Positions 25,501 to 40,200 of a DNA stretch of 64,000 nucleotides are shown piece by piece. How positions within the stretch are numbered: position 1 is the first letter of the stretch; each line of letters opens with the position of its first letter. The stretch comes from Pardosa pseudoannulata (lineage: Eukaryota > Arthropoda > Arachnida > Araneae > Lycosidae). The stretch covers positions 60,875,877 to 60,939,876 of the forward strand of contig CM063501.1 in the NCBI GenBank assembly GCA_032207245.1. Reading direction: 5' to 3'. The translations under genes and the position numbers were made by a program. Below the pieces are notes generated by a model that did not search any database, had not been told where the DNA came from, and worked only from the letters and a program-made list of their open reading frames with translations.

Positions 25501-28500
25501 TTAGAACTACTAGAAGCCCAATTTCAATGTATCAGAAGACTTGTAGCATCAAAAATTGGATTTGCTACTTTTACCCAAATACCATCGTAAGTTTTAAATG
25601 TAAATATTTTTAGATTTTGAAAATTTTTAAGTAAGTTTAAAGTTATATTTAGGTTTATTTAAAATTGTATGTAAAAGTGTTAATTTGCTAATCTTTTCAT
25701 TCCAAATGCATTGCAAATTTATTATAAGATTTTTTAAAACTGAATTCAGTAAACTGTAAGCTGGTAAATTTTCTTATAATTTTGATCACTGTTTTTCTTC
25801 TTTTTAAAAGATACTAAGGATTTTCTCAATTTATTATGTTAAACTTTTCTGACTCAAATCTTCTTGTTCTAAGCCTGTATTACAATTTACTCAGTAAAAT
25901 ATTTTAATTTTTAAAAATTATAGCCTTATGTTATAATTTTTAAAATTTATTTGAATTCTGATTGAACTTTTATCAGAAATGTGTTCTTGTTGTGTGATGT
26001 TTTTATATACATCTGTATGCATAGTCCAGTCACATTATAACCATCTGTCAAAATCCAGAATAACTACCTTTTGCAGAGCAAGACATTCAGGAAGGGGGTA
26101 AATTAGGTTCCTTAAGGTATTCACTGAGATGTTGAGCCACATCAACTCTAGTGCTATGGCCAGCTGCACTAGGTTATGTGGTTGAGGATTCGTGGTGCGA
26201 ACAACCCAATCAAGGTGGTCCTACAGATTATTGATTTTGTTCAAATCTGGGGAATTTGTTGGCTAAGGGAGTACGGTAAACTCATTCTGGTACTCTTCAA
26301 ACCACACACGTACACTGCAAGCTTTATGACATGTTGCATTTTCCATAATCATAAATGAAACCAAAGAATACCTCGAAAACATTCCCCAGACCATAATGCT
26401 CTCTCCTCCTGCTTGAGCGCTTCTGGCAATTGCTACAGAGTACTTACTTTCAGATATTTCATGTTGTATACACCAACGTCCATCAGTCCAATGAAGCATA
26501 AAATGTGATTCATTGAAAGAAACCACCAGTCTCCTCTCAATGGAAGTCTAGTTGCGGTACTAGCGTGTAAATTCCATCCTTTGTCAGTATAAGTGTGTTA
26601 ACCAGGTGTCATGCCCTTTTGGACAATGAATAAATTGTTCAGTTTCTGCATGACTGCAAGAACAGAAATGTTACAACACAACACATTTTATATATCCACC
26701 AAATATGCTGATGACATGTGCCGTTTGTGATTGGTTATTTAACATTGATGTCAAAAGTAGGTGGCAGTCACATTAATTTATTAACATATAATGGTTATTT
26801 AACATTGATGTCAAAAGTAGGTGGCAGTCACATTAATTTATTAACATATAATGGTTATTTAACATTGATGTCAAAAGTAGGTGGCAGTCACATTAATAAG
26901 TTTAACATTAATTTGTTAACATATGAATCTAAATCCTACAAATTTATAAATGTTTAGAATTTTCTTTAGATTATTGCTCAGGGTTTAGCTTATCCTAATC
27001 ATAAAAAAGAGGTAGTAGCAATTTTAGAAATATGGAAAGAATAGAGAAAAACTTTATTTATAGGACTTAAATAAACAGTAATTGTCACTCAAACATAATC
27101 AAGTTTTATTCCTTTACATGTTTTCACTTTCTTGTATAAGAAGTGTAAACATTGTAAAAAAGTATTGTTGCAGTTTACAGATTCGGAGTACAGGTTGAGT
27201 GATCACAAGTTGTAATAAACAAACTAACTTTATTTAAAAATTATTCTTAATTTCACATACCAGTTTTGAAAATTCTGGAATATCTTGATTCTAAGCAATG
27301 AATAAGCATTATATTTCAACTGACAGTCCACAAATTTCAGCTAGATATGTTACACTTAAAAGAAGTTCCTGTTATCAGTTACTAAGAAGTCTGTTCTCTC
27401 TATTGCTACTTGATTTCAATTGACTGGATGGTTAGTCAGGGTTCATTTGTAACTGTCCAGGTAGATCTAGTATGTTTTGGAAAATACTGCTTCCATAAGG
27501 TTCCTAAACTTTCTTGGTATTTTATCACCAATTTAGTCAAGCGGGAATTCTACAATTGATTTGTTTATTCTAGTATTGTCCTAAGGAGTATATTTCTATT
27601 AAAACTTCCCCTATATGTAGATAATTTAAGAGATAATTATTGTTTTTAATGTCACTAATATTATACACAGGGTGTATTTTGAAATTAAGAATAAGTTCTA
27701 TGTTTATTGTAGTGATATATTATAAGGTCATAGTGTCAAACAATGAATTTTAAATAATTACTTTTTTGAGATCTGTCTTAAGTTTTTTGTTAATATTATA
27801 AAAATTTTTACAGATTCAGAGAAAAATTAGGACTCAAAGTAGTAAAAGCTTTAAAACGCAATAATGATGGTGTTACTCATGCTAGTCTAGATATGTTATG
27901 TGCACTTATGCAGGTAATTTTTTCCATAACAATTTAGTTTTCAAGTTCTGACTTCATTATTATAATTACACTCATGCTTCTTTTCCTTTCTTTTCTTTAT
28001 ATTCCATTATTTGTTCTCTAAATTTTTCAAATTATATTAGCTTCTTATAATTCTATTCATGTAATTTTATAAAAATTTTTTTTAGTACTTATTAGTTATA
28101 GGGACCATGAAGTCAAGCTTGCTAACACATAGCAATAGCACCAATTTCTTTCTTATATCAGTACTGGTGTAACAAATGGGTGACATTTATTTTTAAATGT
28201 TGACAATCTTGTTAATAATACATGGCTCAAATTTATCCTGTTACTCTTATCTAGCTTTTTCTGCTATTTTGTGATAGTGATAAAAATCTGGAATTCAATT
28301 CAAACCCTATAAGATATTTATTACAGAGATTTGTGTTATATTTTGGTTGTTATTCATAGTAAAATATCATGATCCTATTTTTCTGAAGTAAAGCTTATAT
28401 AACCCCATTAAAATTTGTTTAATTTTTCTTGAGTTAAATAAATATATGGTTTTAAGGTATTGGATATTTATTATCCCCAACACATAGGGGCTGAACTATG

Positions 28501-31500
28501 GCTGATTGGCTAGGGTGCTAATCTTCTGTACAGGAGTTTGTGGGTTCGAATTCCACTGTGATATGAATGTTCATAGCCATTCAGAATTGGCTTTAAGCAT
28601 TAGGTCCTATTATCATTAGTCCTCGGGCTGCATAACAGTAGACTGCAGAGCTGCAAACCAAACCAAACCCTAACACATGGTCCCTATAACCAATAAGTAC
28701 CAAATTATTTCCCCTGTTCTAAAATTGTACTAAAAGACTCGTTTACAAAAATTTCTACCAAATAAAATTTAAATTTTCCTGTTTGAAAGGCTGTGGTGCT
28801 TCATGTGTATAATTTAAATTTGATTTCCTAAACTTTTATTAAACCCCCTTCCTTGATTTAGTAAGTCTTTATTTAGTAAACCCCCTTTCTTGATTCTCTG
28901 AAGAACTGAACTTTAAATGTTTGATAACAAATGTAAAACGTAAATTCTGTTATTATTTGGATTCGTTCACACAGAATTTAATAGAAAAAAATAATACAAA
29001 ATCTTTAACATGATCAGGCAAGACTTTTGTAAAATAATGAATGGTGTTAAAGAATTAAAATTTATACAGTTCATATAATTAATTTTTATTTGTTAAGAAA
29101 TAATTCAGATTTCCCTCCCATTCTCACAAAGCTTTATCACCTTTTCTATGAATGGATTGTCCTTAGCACTGCGGCAAACAGTAGTATCGGCAAAACACAA
29201 AATGTTCGTTGTGTAATAATATAAATGTATGAAATTTTGTTATAAGTAATGCATGTTTAGCTTAGATGATTTAAGTGAGTAGTAGTCTTGATAATATTGC
29301 ATTAAATTTCTGTTCTCAATACTCAACCTTTTTATTAGTCTGTTTGTTGTAGTACAAAAATTATTTCAAGAGATAACTTCTAAATTAAAACTTGATTTAT
29401 GAAATTCTTAACAGTTTTGCAATGTGTAAAAAAGAGATTGTATATATAAAATTATTCCTAATTAACTATTTTGATCTTTAATAAATCATGAAATTTCACT
29501 TTATATTCTGGATAATGTTATTTTAAATTTTATCATTATTGTCATGTTTTAACTCAGCAATGATAAAGAACACAGGAAACTGAAATGCTGGTCATGAAAT
29601 TTCCAAAATAAACCCAAAAGTATTATTAAGTTTAAAGTCATGTTCAAAGTTCATTGTGTTTATGGTAAAAGAAGTTAATATAGTTTGTATTTGGAGTAAA
29701 TGTAAATATCATTCCATTTTCTATTTAACAAATATAGTTTAATGTATGGCATTTTCCTTTTTTATTTGAAACATTTTAAAAGCATATTTTAAATTTATTT
29801 CATAAATATACCATGAATTTTTATATGTTTGCATTATACACTTTGATTATATGTAATTTTTTCTTCTTATGTAGCCAATGCATGATGACTATGACCTAAG
29901 GCAAGAACAACTAAATAAAAGCTCTTTGCTTTCATCAAAAAAATTTCTTGAGAACCTTTTAGAAGTATTTGTTGAGCATATAGTAAGATTAACTGTTTTT
30001 TTAACTTTATAAAAGTTCTGTAGAAATAAAAAAAAATTATTTACTATAGTAAAACTGTTATTTCTTCAATTTAAGTATTTTATTTAAAGCTCACTCTTTT
30101 AAATTATTTGACTATTTCATATTTCTTTGAATTTAATAAAATTGACTATTTATAATTTAATTATACACCTCATGTTAAAAACAAAAGAATTATATCTATA
30201 TCTATCTATCTCTCTCTATATATACATATATACATATACATATATATATATAGTGTGATAATAGTTTCATATAACATCCTCAAAATTTAAAAATACTGTA
30301 GAATGTAGTAGCCGAGTATATTGATGCAGATGTTCACTTACAAAAATCTTTATTTAGAACACCAGATAACACACAAACCCCCATAGGGAAAAAGAACACA
30401 AAACACAGAAAATATTTGATATATTACATTGCAACCTCAAAGGAAAAGCCCCGAAATCTGTGTGCTAGGCCTTTTATTAGCTTTTGGAAGGGGAATGGCT
30501 CCAGGAATGATGTCATTCCAGTAACCAGTCACTTCACTTTAATTACTTCTAGTTTATTCTAGAATATATAGTACGTCACAATGTGCAAGAAAAATGAATT
30601 AACTGGGCTGCGATTCTAAAAAAAGTTAATTAACTAGGAATTGCACGTCCTTATCAAATAACCCATTCAGTGGTTTGAAAAATATTATTTCCTATTATTT
30701 TATTAAAATTATATTGAAGTTAAAAGTATGTTGTTTTAATCCTGAAATTAAGATTTACGTACATTTTATAATAATATACAATATTATGTTACTCTGACCT
30801 TTTTCTTATAATGCATTTTATTGAGTGAGTACAGTATTTTATAGTATACATATAAACTATTTTTTATATTAGAATACTAATTTAATATATGATCCTATAC
30901 TTATTATTAATACTTGTGAATAAAAATTACACTTGTAAAAGTATTAAAATGAACTTTTATGTAGTTTCATTTTTATGTATACTCTGACAAATTCATTGAG
31001 ACTAGCATATTTATAAAAAAATATTTTATTAATTATTTAAATACTTATTTCACAATTTCCAAGAATATGCATTCTTTAGCATTTAACTGTCAACAATGTA
31101 TTTACTTTATTTTTTAGTTGAGTCAAATTTTAGTTTAAAAAAATATTTGTTATGAAACTATGCTACATGTCTTAACTTTCATATACATGTCATAATAAAA
31201 ATACAATTGTGTATTTTATTTATGAATTATTTAATATTTTATTATTATTTATTGAACTATGCTACATGTTTTAACTCTCAAATATATGCATTCTTAAATA
31301 AAAACACAATTAATTTTGTATTTCAAAATGAATAAAAATATGCAATTTTTGAAACATTTTCAATTTAAAAAATACTGCTGTGGTAAGGTTTAAAGAATGT
31401 TAAAATTGACTTATTAATTTTTGACTTATCTTTATAATATATATTATTTAAATATGCATTTATTTAATTGCACTACTTATATTATAACCTAGAAATATTC

Positions 31501-34500
31501 TTGACATTCAGATGATTTTTAAATCAGTGTACATTTTAAAAATCATCTATGGTTCAGATAATTTAAAAATTTCATTGTTATTCTCAACATATTATCTACA
31601 GAATATCACAAATGAATATGAAATGTCTTAATATGAATTTTATGACATCCTGGATTTATATTAAATTTTGTAAACTACATTTCTTACTATTGTCTTGTTG
31701 GTGCTAAGTATTTTATTCTAATTAAGTTATTTCTTATTTTTATTTTATAGGACAAAGGCACTGGTGCTCTTGTGGTCTCTTCAATGTTAGATTTCCTAAC
31801 ATTTGCTTTATGTGCACCCTATAGTGAAACAACTGATGGCTCACATTTTGATACATTATTAGCAATGGTAGCTGACTATGGCAGACAGTTATTTCGCCTT
31901 TTCCAGGTATTTATTAATGTATTGCATACTTGGCAACTTTTAAGGATTATCCTTAAAATTTATAGGTTTGAGTTTAATTTTATGGATTTATGAGTAGACC
32001 AGAATTTTTACAGTTTTTGTTAATATGAAAATATACACAACTTTGGAAAGCTTGCTTATATTAAAGACAAGAGTTTCTTAATTCTCTATTGAAGAAACAT
32101 TTCAACCTAAATTTCTAATTTAGGCCAAGAAAGTTACCACAATTTCTGTAAATTCAACTTCTACTTCCTTACATGCTGCTGAATTTGAATAAAGTTTGTA
32201 AATAGTAACAAGTTACTGATTTTAATGAAAACTTGTAGATAGTATTCTATTTTAAAATTTCAATTGTATTTTTGAAAAAAAAAAGTTTTAATATGCTTGA
32301 AGATATTAAATTTATATATGAACTTGCTAAAAATAAATTGTGACTTCATTGGATTAGAAGTTACATCAATTTTATCAGTTTTATATGCATAACTTTAAAA
32401 AAATTTTTGAGTACTGAAATAAACAATTAATTAAAGGAACTAAAGCTTGGTAAGTGATTGTGTGATAAAATTAAAATCTTATTTTATTGTTTTTTTAAAT
32501 TATGTATTCAATTTGAAAATTAGACTTATTTTATATTTTTCTAGAGCAAAATTTAATTGAAAAATAAATTATCTAATATATTTAATATAAATATAATGAA
32601 TGAGGAAAGATTTATGAATTACAATTTTTCTAAGAAGCAAAAAATTACATTTAAAATTGTGTAATAACAATTATTTATATCATTAAAAATTAACAAGCCA
32701 ATCAACCACTGTTTGACGAAAAGCTTACTGATGCCAACTTTTGAAGCTTTGTAAATATTGTATTGCTCTCAGTATAATTTAGAATTTCCTATTACAAACC
32801 TTTGCAAGTTATTTTGTAATGTATACATTTTCTTTTTATATTTGAAGTAAGTTATGTTATATGTTGTGTGGGTAACTTATTTTATTTATTTTTGGCAAGA
32901 TAGTAATTCATTTTTTTTAAATTTGTGACTTTCCTTTTTGACAGCATACATCTCTGGCAATTGTTAAAGGGGCTGGACTTCTAATGAAAGCTATTATAGA
33001 GGTTAGTTTATCAAGTTTAATTTTTATAGTTGAGATTTATTTAAAACTTATAATCATTGCATTTAATTCTCTCTTTTTTTTCATATTTAAATGAACATTT
33101 TATTGTAAAAGGTTAGCACTTTTATTCTTAAAATTCTGAAAACATTGTATGTAAAATTAAGCTATAATTAATAAAACTAAAGGAATTTGATTAGCTGTAA
33201 TATTTTAAACCTATTGATCTTTAATTAAATTTTAAATGAAACCTAACAGTCTGAAAATATTTTGAAGAGTTGAACTGCAAGTACCAAAGTATTTGTTGTT
33301 CTTTACAAAGAATTTACAAGATCAACACATTTTTAGATTTTATTTAATGATACATTTTTTTAAGAGTCATCTTGTGTGGAGAATGGCATTGAAATCCACT
33401 TACTCCAGTACCAAAAGACAGATTCTTTTGGTGCTGGAAGCCCTAGGTGATCTTGTTGCTGGTATAGAGGTTAATAGCCATTTGGAATGAGCTTACAGCA
33501 GTACATCCTGAAAAAAATAGACCATAGTGCTCCAAACCAAATCAAACGTATTTTAACCCATTAAGTAAGATGGGTTTGTCATATATGTGTCAACTACATG
33601 GAATTAAATGTAATCCATCCTAACAGATTACACCATATGTGCATGATACCAATATAAATCAGAATTTAATTATGATGCCTTATGACTTTGGGTTGAATAT
33701 TTGAAAAAAATTAGACAACTTGAATAAAAAATGTACTTTGGCCAACATTTATTTTATCAAAGTTAGTCTTAGCAAGTGAGCACTCATTTGGAAAAAGTTA
33801 AGAAAAGTATAGTTTTTTTATGTTCAATTCTACCTTATTAAAATTTCAATTACCACAATTTTAAAACATTTTCATATAAAAATTTTTCAGGAAGGTGATG
33901 CTGAGATATCTGCAAAAATGCAAGAATTATCTCTTGCTGAAGGTGCATTACCACGCCACTTGCATATTGCTATGTTCACTAATAGCACAGATTCCCGATT
34001 ATTAACTTTACAGCAGTTGTCAAGACATTTAGTTGGTTTGTGGATTACTGGACACCCAACTGCTATGGGTTTATTGAAAAGAATACTGGTATTTTATTAT
34101 GTTATTTGCTTGCATTTAATTTTTTAACTCCTGGAAAAATAATCTTGCCTAAGCCTAATAATGCACTTTATCATTTTTAGCCAACTGGATTACTGAGCCA
34201 TCTTGATTCTTCTGAAAAAGTTCCTGAGAAAATTGTTGATTATATTAATATCAGAGATAATTTGCAAATTGCCAATGTAAGATTATTTTGCATTATGTTT
34301 TGAGTGTTATGATTATTATTATGTAAAATCATAATGTAATTAAAAATTTTAATTATAAAAAATCCATACCTAATATCATAAACTTGTTGACAATAAAATC
34401 TTCTGTATTTAAATTAAACATATATTTTCATTTACATTTACTTTTTTAATATTTTGAAATGAACCATACAGTTTAATACATTTGAAGAATTTTTATCTGA

Positions 34501-37252
34501 TATCCTCTAACCTTAAGCAAAAATGATTTAAAAAATAGTATTTATATGGGTTTAAAAATAAGAGAATTTATAATTCCTTTTCAACTGTTAATTAATTTTT
34601 AAAGTAAAATGCAATTAATTAATAAGGAATTAAACCTAGTTTGAGAATAACCCCAAATATGTGTATATAAATACATGTGTAGTTAATATTTGCAACAAAA
34701 ACAACATACATAATTTGCCAATCTAAGCATTCATCCTCAAAATTATTCTAAAAGAGAATTTTACCTTAAGAGAAGCTTTACTTCCTTATTTTTCTTTTAT
34801 ATTTTATCTACAAGTAATGTAGAAATTTAACCACTGTCAGTTTTTCATGTAGAATGTAAAAATGCATGTTTATCACCTAGCTTTTAAAAGAATAAAATTT
34901 ATTTTATGTTAACTATTTGTATTACTTTCTTCTTTTTCATTTAGTGAACATCTTTTTAAAACTATTCTCAATGTTAGAGTTTTCGTTATAAAAGCAGTTG
35001 AATTCTAATACCTTAGTAAAGGTTAGTATGAATTATTTAGGAAAATGGTTAAAAACAACCCTTCCCTCCAAATGTTTTATGATAGGTTTTAATAAATTAC
35101 TTATTTTTGAATATAAATAATTTTGTATAATTTGTATACATCAACTTTTTTATAAAAACAAAATAACTTTGTCTTTGTTTCTTTGAATTTAGAAAAATAA
35201 TATAAATTGCTTTCAAATACTTGTACTAACATTAATTTGACATTTCCCTCACCATCCTATTTTGATTTGTTTCCAGTTGTTGAAAATATTTTTATGTACA
35301 ATAATATTCTCGATATTTTCATTTTCACAGGATCAAAGTCAGAAACCTACCAAAACATTGCCTCAGCAAGTATTAGAGAAACATTTACAAGTACTAGAAA
35401 AACACCTTGAGTTTGTCTTACAGCATTGGCGAGAACGAATTGGCATGCCAAAGAAAGATGTAAGTGTTTTACACTTTTCTTATTAGTGTCTGCCCTAACA
35501 TTTCCTGCATGCTGCTATTATAGTCAAGATTTTCTTCCCATGATATTATATTATAACATGGTTATATTATAATGGTATCATATTATAACATTTAAATTAT
35601 TTAAAGTTTTAATATTTTTTTTACCATATATATATCATTGTTCTTTTTATATTAAGTTATTTCAGTGAAATATAAATATTCAATTATAATAGAATTTTTC
35701 TTTACAAGCTTATGTTAGGAAATTCTTGCATATCTGAGGTAAGACATGTTTTGAACTCATTTTCATTTGTTCTAGAATATATAGGAAGTAGCTAGAATTT
35801 GTTGAATAGAAATAATTACTTATGTAAATAAATTTGTCTGCCAAATTTCAATAAAATTTCTGATATAGCTGCAGATGTGTAGTTCATTGAATAGTTGAAA
35901 TATTACATTTTTAGACCTGAGTTCATTATTGTTGTATTCAGACATTCTAGATTTCACATAAATGCAGTTATTATCAGTATTTAATTCTTCAGCTTTCTCA
36001 TATGATAATTTTAATGTTGTTAAAGGATTAAACTGAACACATACATACAGAAAAAACCTTTTCAAATTTGTTATAATACATTATTAAATTAATTTATGTA
36101 ATAACTGTTTTACAGAGATTATGTTGCTAAAATTATTTCTGAAATTATGTATCTAATTCAATATTTGAAAAAAATGGTTTTGATTATTTTAGGAAGAGTA
36201 CTTTGGTTTCTTGTAAGTAATTCTAAAAACAAAAAATAATTAATATCCAAAACCACTATAATCAGAAATTGGAAAATATTGAATATATTAAAACTATTTT
36301 GTAATTTAATTAACACTAAACATACCAACACTTAATACATACCTATTTCTACCATAGCGGGTCAAATGACCGGACTTTATTTTTCTGATTATAAATGTAT
36401 GAAATATGAAAATTGGAAGGGAATAGACAAATAAGCTTTATTATAACTTAACAAAATTGTATATTGTCAATTTTTATGTATTGCAAACACAAAGAATAAG
36501 AATTTTTAATTCATTTCCTATTTCATTTTTTACATAAACATTATGGGTCATTTGACCCGTTATATGGTATGTTTAGTGTTAAACCAAAAAATATTATTAT
36601 TGTAAGATAAGTAGTTAAGTAATTTTCTTTACACAAAGAGATAATTTTGCAAATAGCTTTTGTTTGAAAGAAAAAATCTATCCAACATTTTTTTAATGTT
36701 AGATGTTTGTTTTCAGATTCAACTCTCGAAAAGCAGGTGTTTAATGTCAGTTACCTCAATTTTTGTAATGAAACACCTGCATGTTTTTGAATTTACTGTC
36801 CTATAAAGAATGTCTTGTCAGATGCATTAATTAATAAAAGCTAACATTAATTATTTATAAAGAAAGAGATTTATTTAGTTTGATTTTATTTTAGACTTTA
36901 ATTTTTATGCTTTGACTGTATTGGTTTGATTGTTATTGGTAAGATTATTCTAAAAAGAGAAAAAACGAATTGTTTCATTTTATCTAAATACAGTAAAAAT
37001 CTAAGTATTGTTAGAGAGATTAGTTTTTCCCTCTTATTTAACATTTAGAGTTGGGATATGGCTAAATATATTCTGTGTCTCAGTATCATATGTTCAAAAG
37101 GTCAAATGAAAGATTATTTTATAAATTGTGTGTTTATTATAGTAGTTACAAATTGAGCTATTATAAAAAGGGATATGTATCTAAAAATAGATCTGAAATA
37201 AATTTATACTTACTTGAATAGAAAGGTTGTAATATATATATATATATATATG

Positions 37253-37294
<42 letters not shown>

Positions 37295-40200
37295 TTATAT
37301 GAGAATTCCCCAGAAGAAAATCACACATGCAATGGCTGTTTCTTTTTTTCTTTTTATTTTTTTTTTTAATTTTTTAATTTTATTTATTTTTTTTTAAGAA
37401 GTGAAAGTAATTAATTTTTTTCACTTAAAACTAGTTTGTGAAATAAATAAACATATATGTAAATTCATACAACTCTCTTGCTTCCAGGAAAAAATTCAAC
37501 AACGACCAATTGTGCTCAGGAAACGTAGAGAGAGAGTGAAAAATGAAGCTAATTGGCCAATGTTTTATTACCAGTTTAATAAAGACCATACTAAGCCTGA
37601 TTTAATATGGAATTACAGAGTAAGGATATATTTTAACATTTCAAGCATACAGGAGCTTTTGTTTCTATATTTTTGCATTTTCTGTATATGTGCATAAATA
37701 ATAAATTCACACACAAATACACATAAAGTGTCTATCATAAAGTTTTAATTATTACTAAAGAATAATCAAAATAATATTTGTTTATTATTAAGATTTCTCA
37801 TTTTGTCCATTATTTCTTAACTTTATGAAGATCATCATTGTTTAATCACATTACAAGCTTCTATCTTCTTTATATTGTGGGTTACTTTAACTTGTTGATT
37901 TCTTAAAATCAAACAAGTTAACATTAATAGCTGTAATTTACAACATTATGTGCATAAGAATAAATGTATATGCAAAATTAATTTTACACAGATATCAGGT
38001 TATTTCTTATAATTAAAGCTTTACAATAATCACACTCTATCTTTATTCTGTGCTTTATTTCAATCTATGGCTTACAGAAATCAAACAGATTAACTTTAAT
38101 ATCTGTAATATAAATATTGTATCCATGACTATAAATTAATACACAGAATAAATTTTATCCAGATATCTAAGCAATTTTTTTTTTATTTATAATTAAAATT
38201 TTACAATACTTCTATGTATTTATGAACTACTTGATTTTAAAAGTGGACTTCTGCAGTCTCAGCCCAAATTTTTTTTTTATTTGTGGTTCAATGGATGTAG
38301 AGAATTTAAATATTTTTGGCTCTTGACGTTATTTTCATTTTTTACATAAAATACATAAAAGTATCCAAAATCCGAATTTAGATGCTGTTTATAGCCCATA
38401 CATATTTCTTTCTTTCCGTTATAGTTTACAGGTATGCTCTTGAATAATATTAGATAAATTTTATGTATAATTAACATTTAAAATCTCTTCAAACTTTACA
38501 ATCCTCCCTTGTGTATGCATGTTTCAGTTTAAGTAAAATAAAATAATAAATATTTCATTTAAGTGTAACATTTAGAACATTTATTCTTTATTATTGAGTA
38601 TTTAAAAGGAAGCTAACATCTAGGAATTTTTTTTTTCTAGACACGAGAAGAACTAAAAGATGCTCTTGAAAAAGAAATGAGAGACTTTACTCTTGACAGA
38701 GAGCTTAGTCGCTCAGCAGTTATATCCTGGAATCATACTGAGTTTGAGGTGCATTATAATTCATTGATTGAGGAAATAAAAATTGGTGATTATTATTTAA
38801 GACTTTTACTAGAAGAAGATGAAAAAGATACTACTGATAGTTCGTACATCAGAAAATCGTTAGTATAATTGCTGTATTATTATTATTATTAATTTGATTG
38901 CATGTATTTCAGTGCTATAGTTAAACTATTCATAACACAGATTCAATTTTCATTTGTTATATCTATTTGTAAGCTAATGATTGATATTTAAAATAATGAG
39001 GATTAGATAGCCTTATAGTAATATATAAACTCTAAAAGAGAATTGTAGTAAAAAAAATGCAGATGAACTAAGGTAAGATGAGTCCTATTGAATATTAAAC
39101 AAAAGAAATGCATTTAAAAGACATCTGTTGTTAGATTACCAATATTTTAACTACGATTTGTATTAGCTGCTGGTTGTGAACTGCTTTAATTTATCAGGCA
39201 TCAAAATTATTGATCTAGTAGGCTTTTTGCTAAGTGGCCTTTTTCCTGAACAAACTTAAAGAATTAAACAATGGAATGGACAATGAATTAACTTTATGGG
39301 CATACAGTTATCTTTATTATAGGTCTGTTAAAAAAAAAATATGTACTAAGAAAGAAAAAGCCTATTTCAGTTACTACTACCTCCTCAAATTTAAGTTATC
39401 CAAATATTTTGGCTGCCTTAGATTTTTGAAACTTTTTGATGGTCAACATTGATTGATTTGATTTTGACTGCATATTTGTTATAATGTTTTGAAAATCCCT
39501 TGCAAGTAGTCAAATTAGAGAAGAAAAAAAAAAACCAGTAAACTATTTCATGAGGTGCCTTTCTTAATTGGTGAAGCATATTAGTATATTAACATGAAGT
39601 AAGTTTTCATCCTGCTATTCATTCTCTTTATTTGATCGTGTACCTGATATTGTTTAAAGCCATAGTAGCTCTGTCAGTAGTGGTATCAATCACATAACTG
39701 GAGGGTTGTGAGTTCATTGCTCAATCTGTTGTTTTCATTAATGGTGGCTAGAGTGTGTAGAATAAGTTTAAGGTCATATTCCATCCAATTTCAATTGGTA
39801 CCTCTGGAAGTGGCCAATCCTGGGGTGTTTTTTGTTTGATTCCTGCTTCTGAATTGCACAGACTCAGCAAGGGTAATGTTACTTGTGTCTGTAGCATTCT
39901 ATAGGCTACACATGTTCCCTGGCAATGAAGTGTAAATGAGTAATAGCCTTGTGGCCATATTAGACATAAAGATATCTGTCTAATATGCTAGCTGCATGGG
40001 AAAAAACCCCTTCCTATTGCTCATCTTTTGGACTACTAAATGTTATATTTCTCTGAGAAAATATAAAAAGAAATCTTTGTAGAGTAAAATTTCATTAATA
40101 GGAAGAATCGTTGTCCTTTGTAGATTACTGTATCAAAGATAAAAAGTTATTGCTATAAGAGAGTACCAACACTTGATGCCCATATATATGTATTTAAAAC

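Noticed and set aside
26718..26957. Open frame with three near-identical 20-residue repeats
   Set aside because: It is the translation of the 60-bp tandem DNA repeat from a transposon end, with no start context or splice signals.
35820..36065. 81-codon minus-strand frame in intron 19
   Set aside because: AT-rich low-complexity composition with no family motif; treated as chance.
38859..38875. Exon 21 reading through into the following bases to a stop at 38868
   Set aside because: The GTTAGT donor at 38859 joins in phase to exon 22, which continues the conserved S-Y-E-F-F-N segment, so the stop is intronic.
39661..39740. Possible functional tRNA-Met
   Set aside because: The T-arm lost its consensus (TTCATTGC instead of TTCGAANCC) and the acceptor stem does not close, so it was treated as a SINE head.
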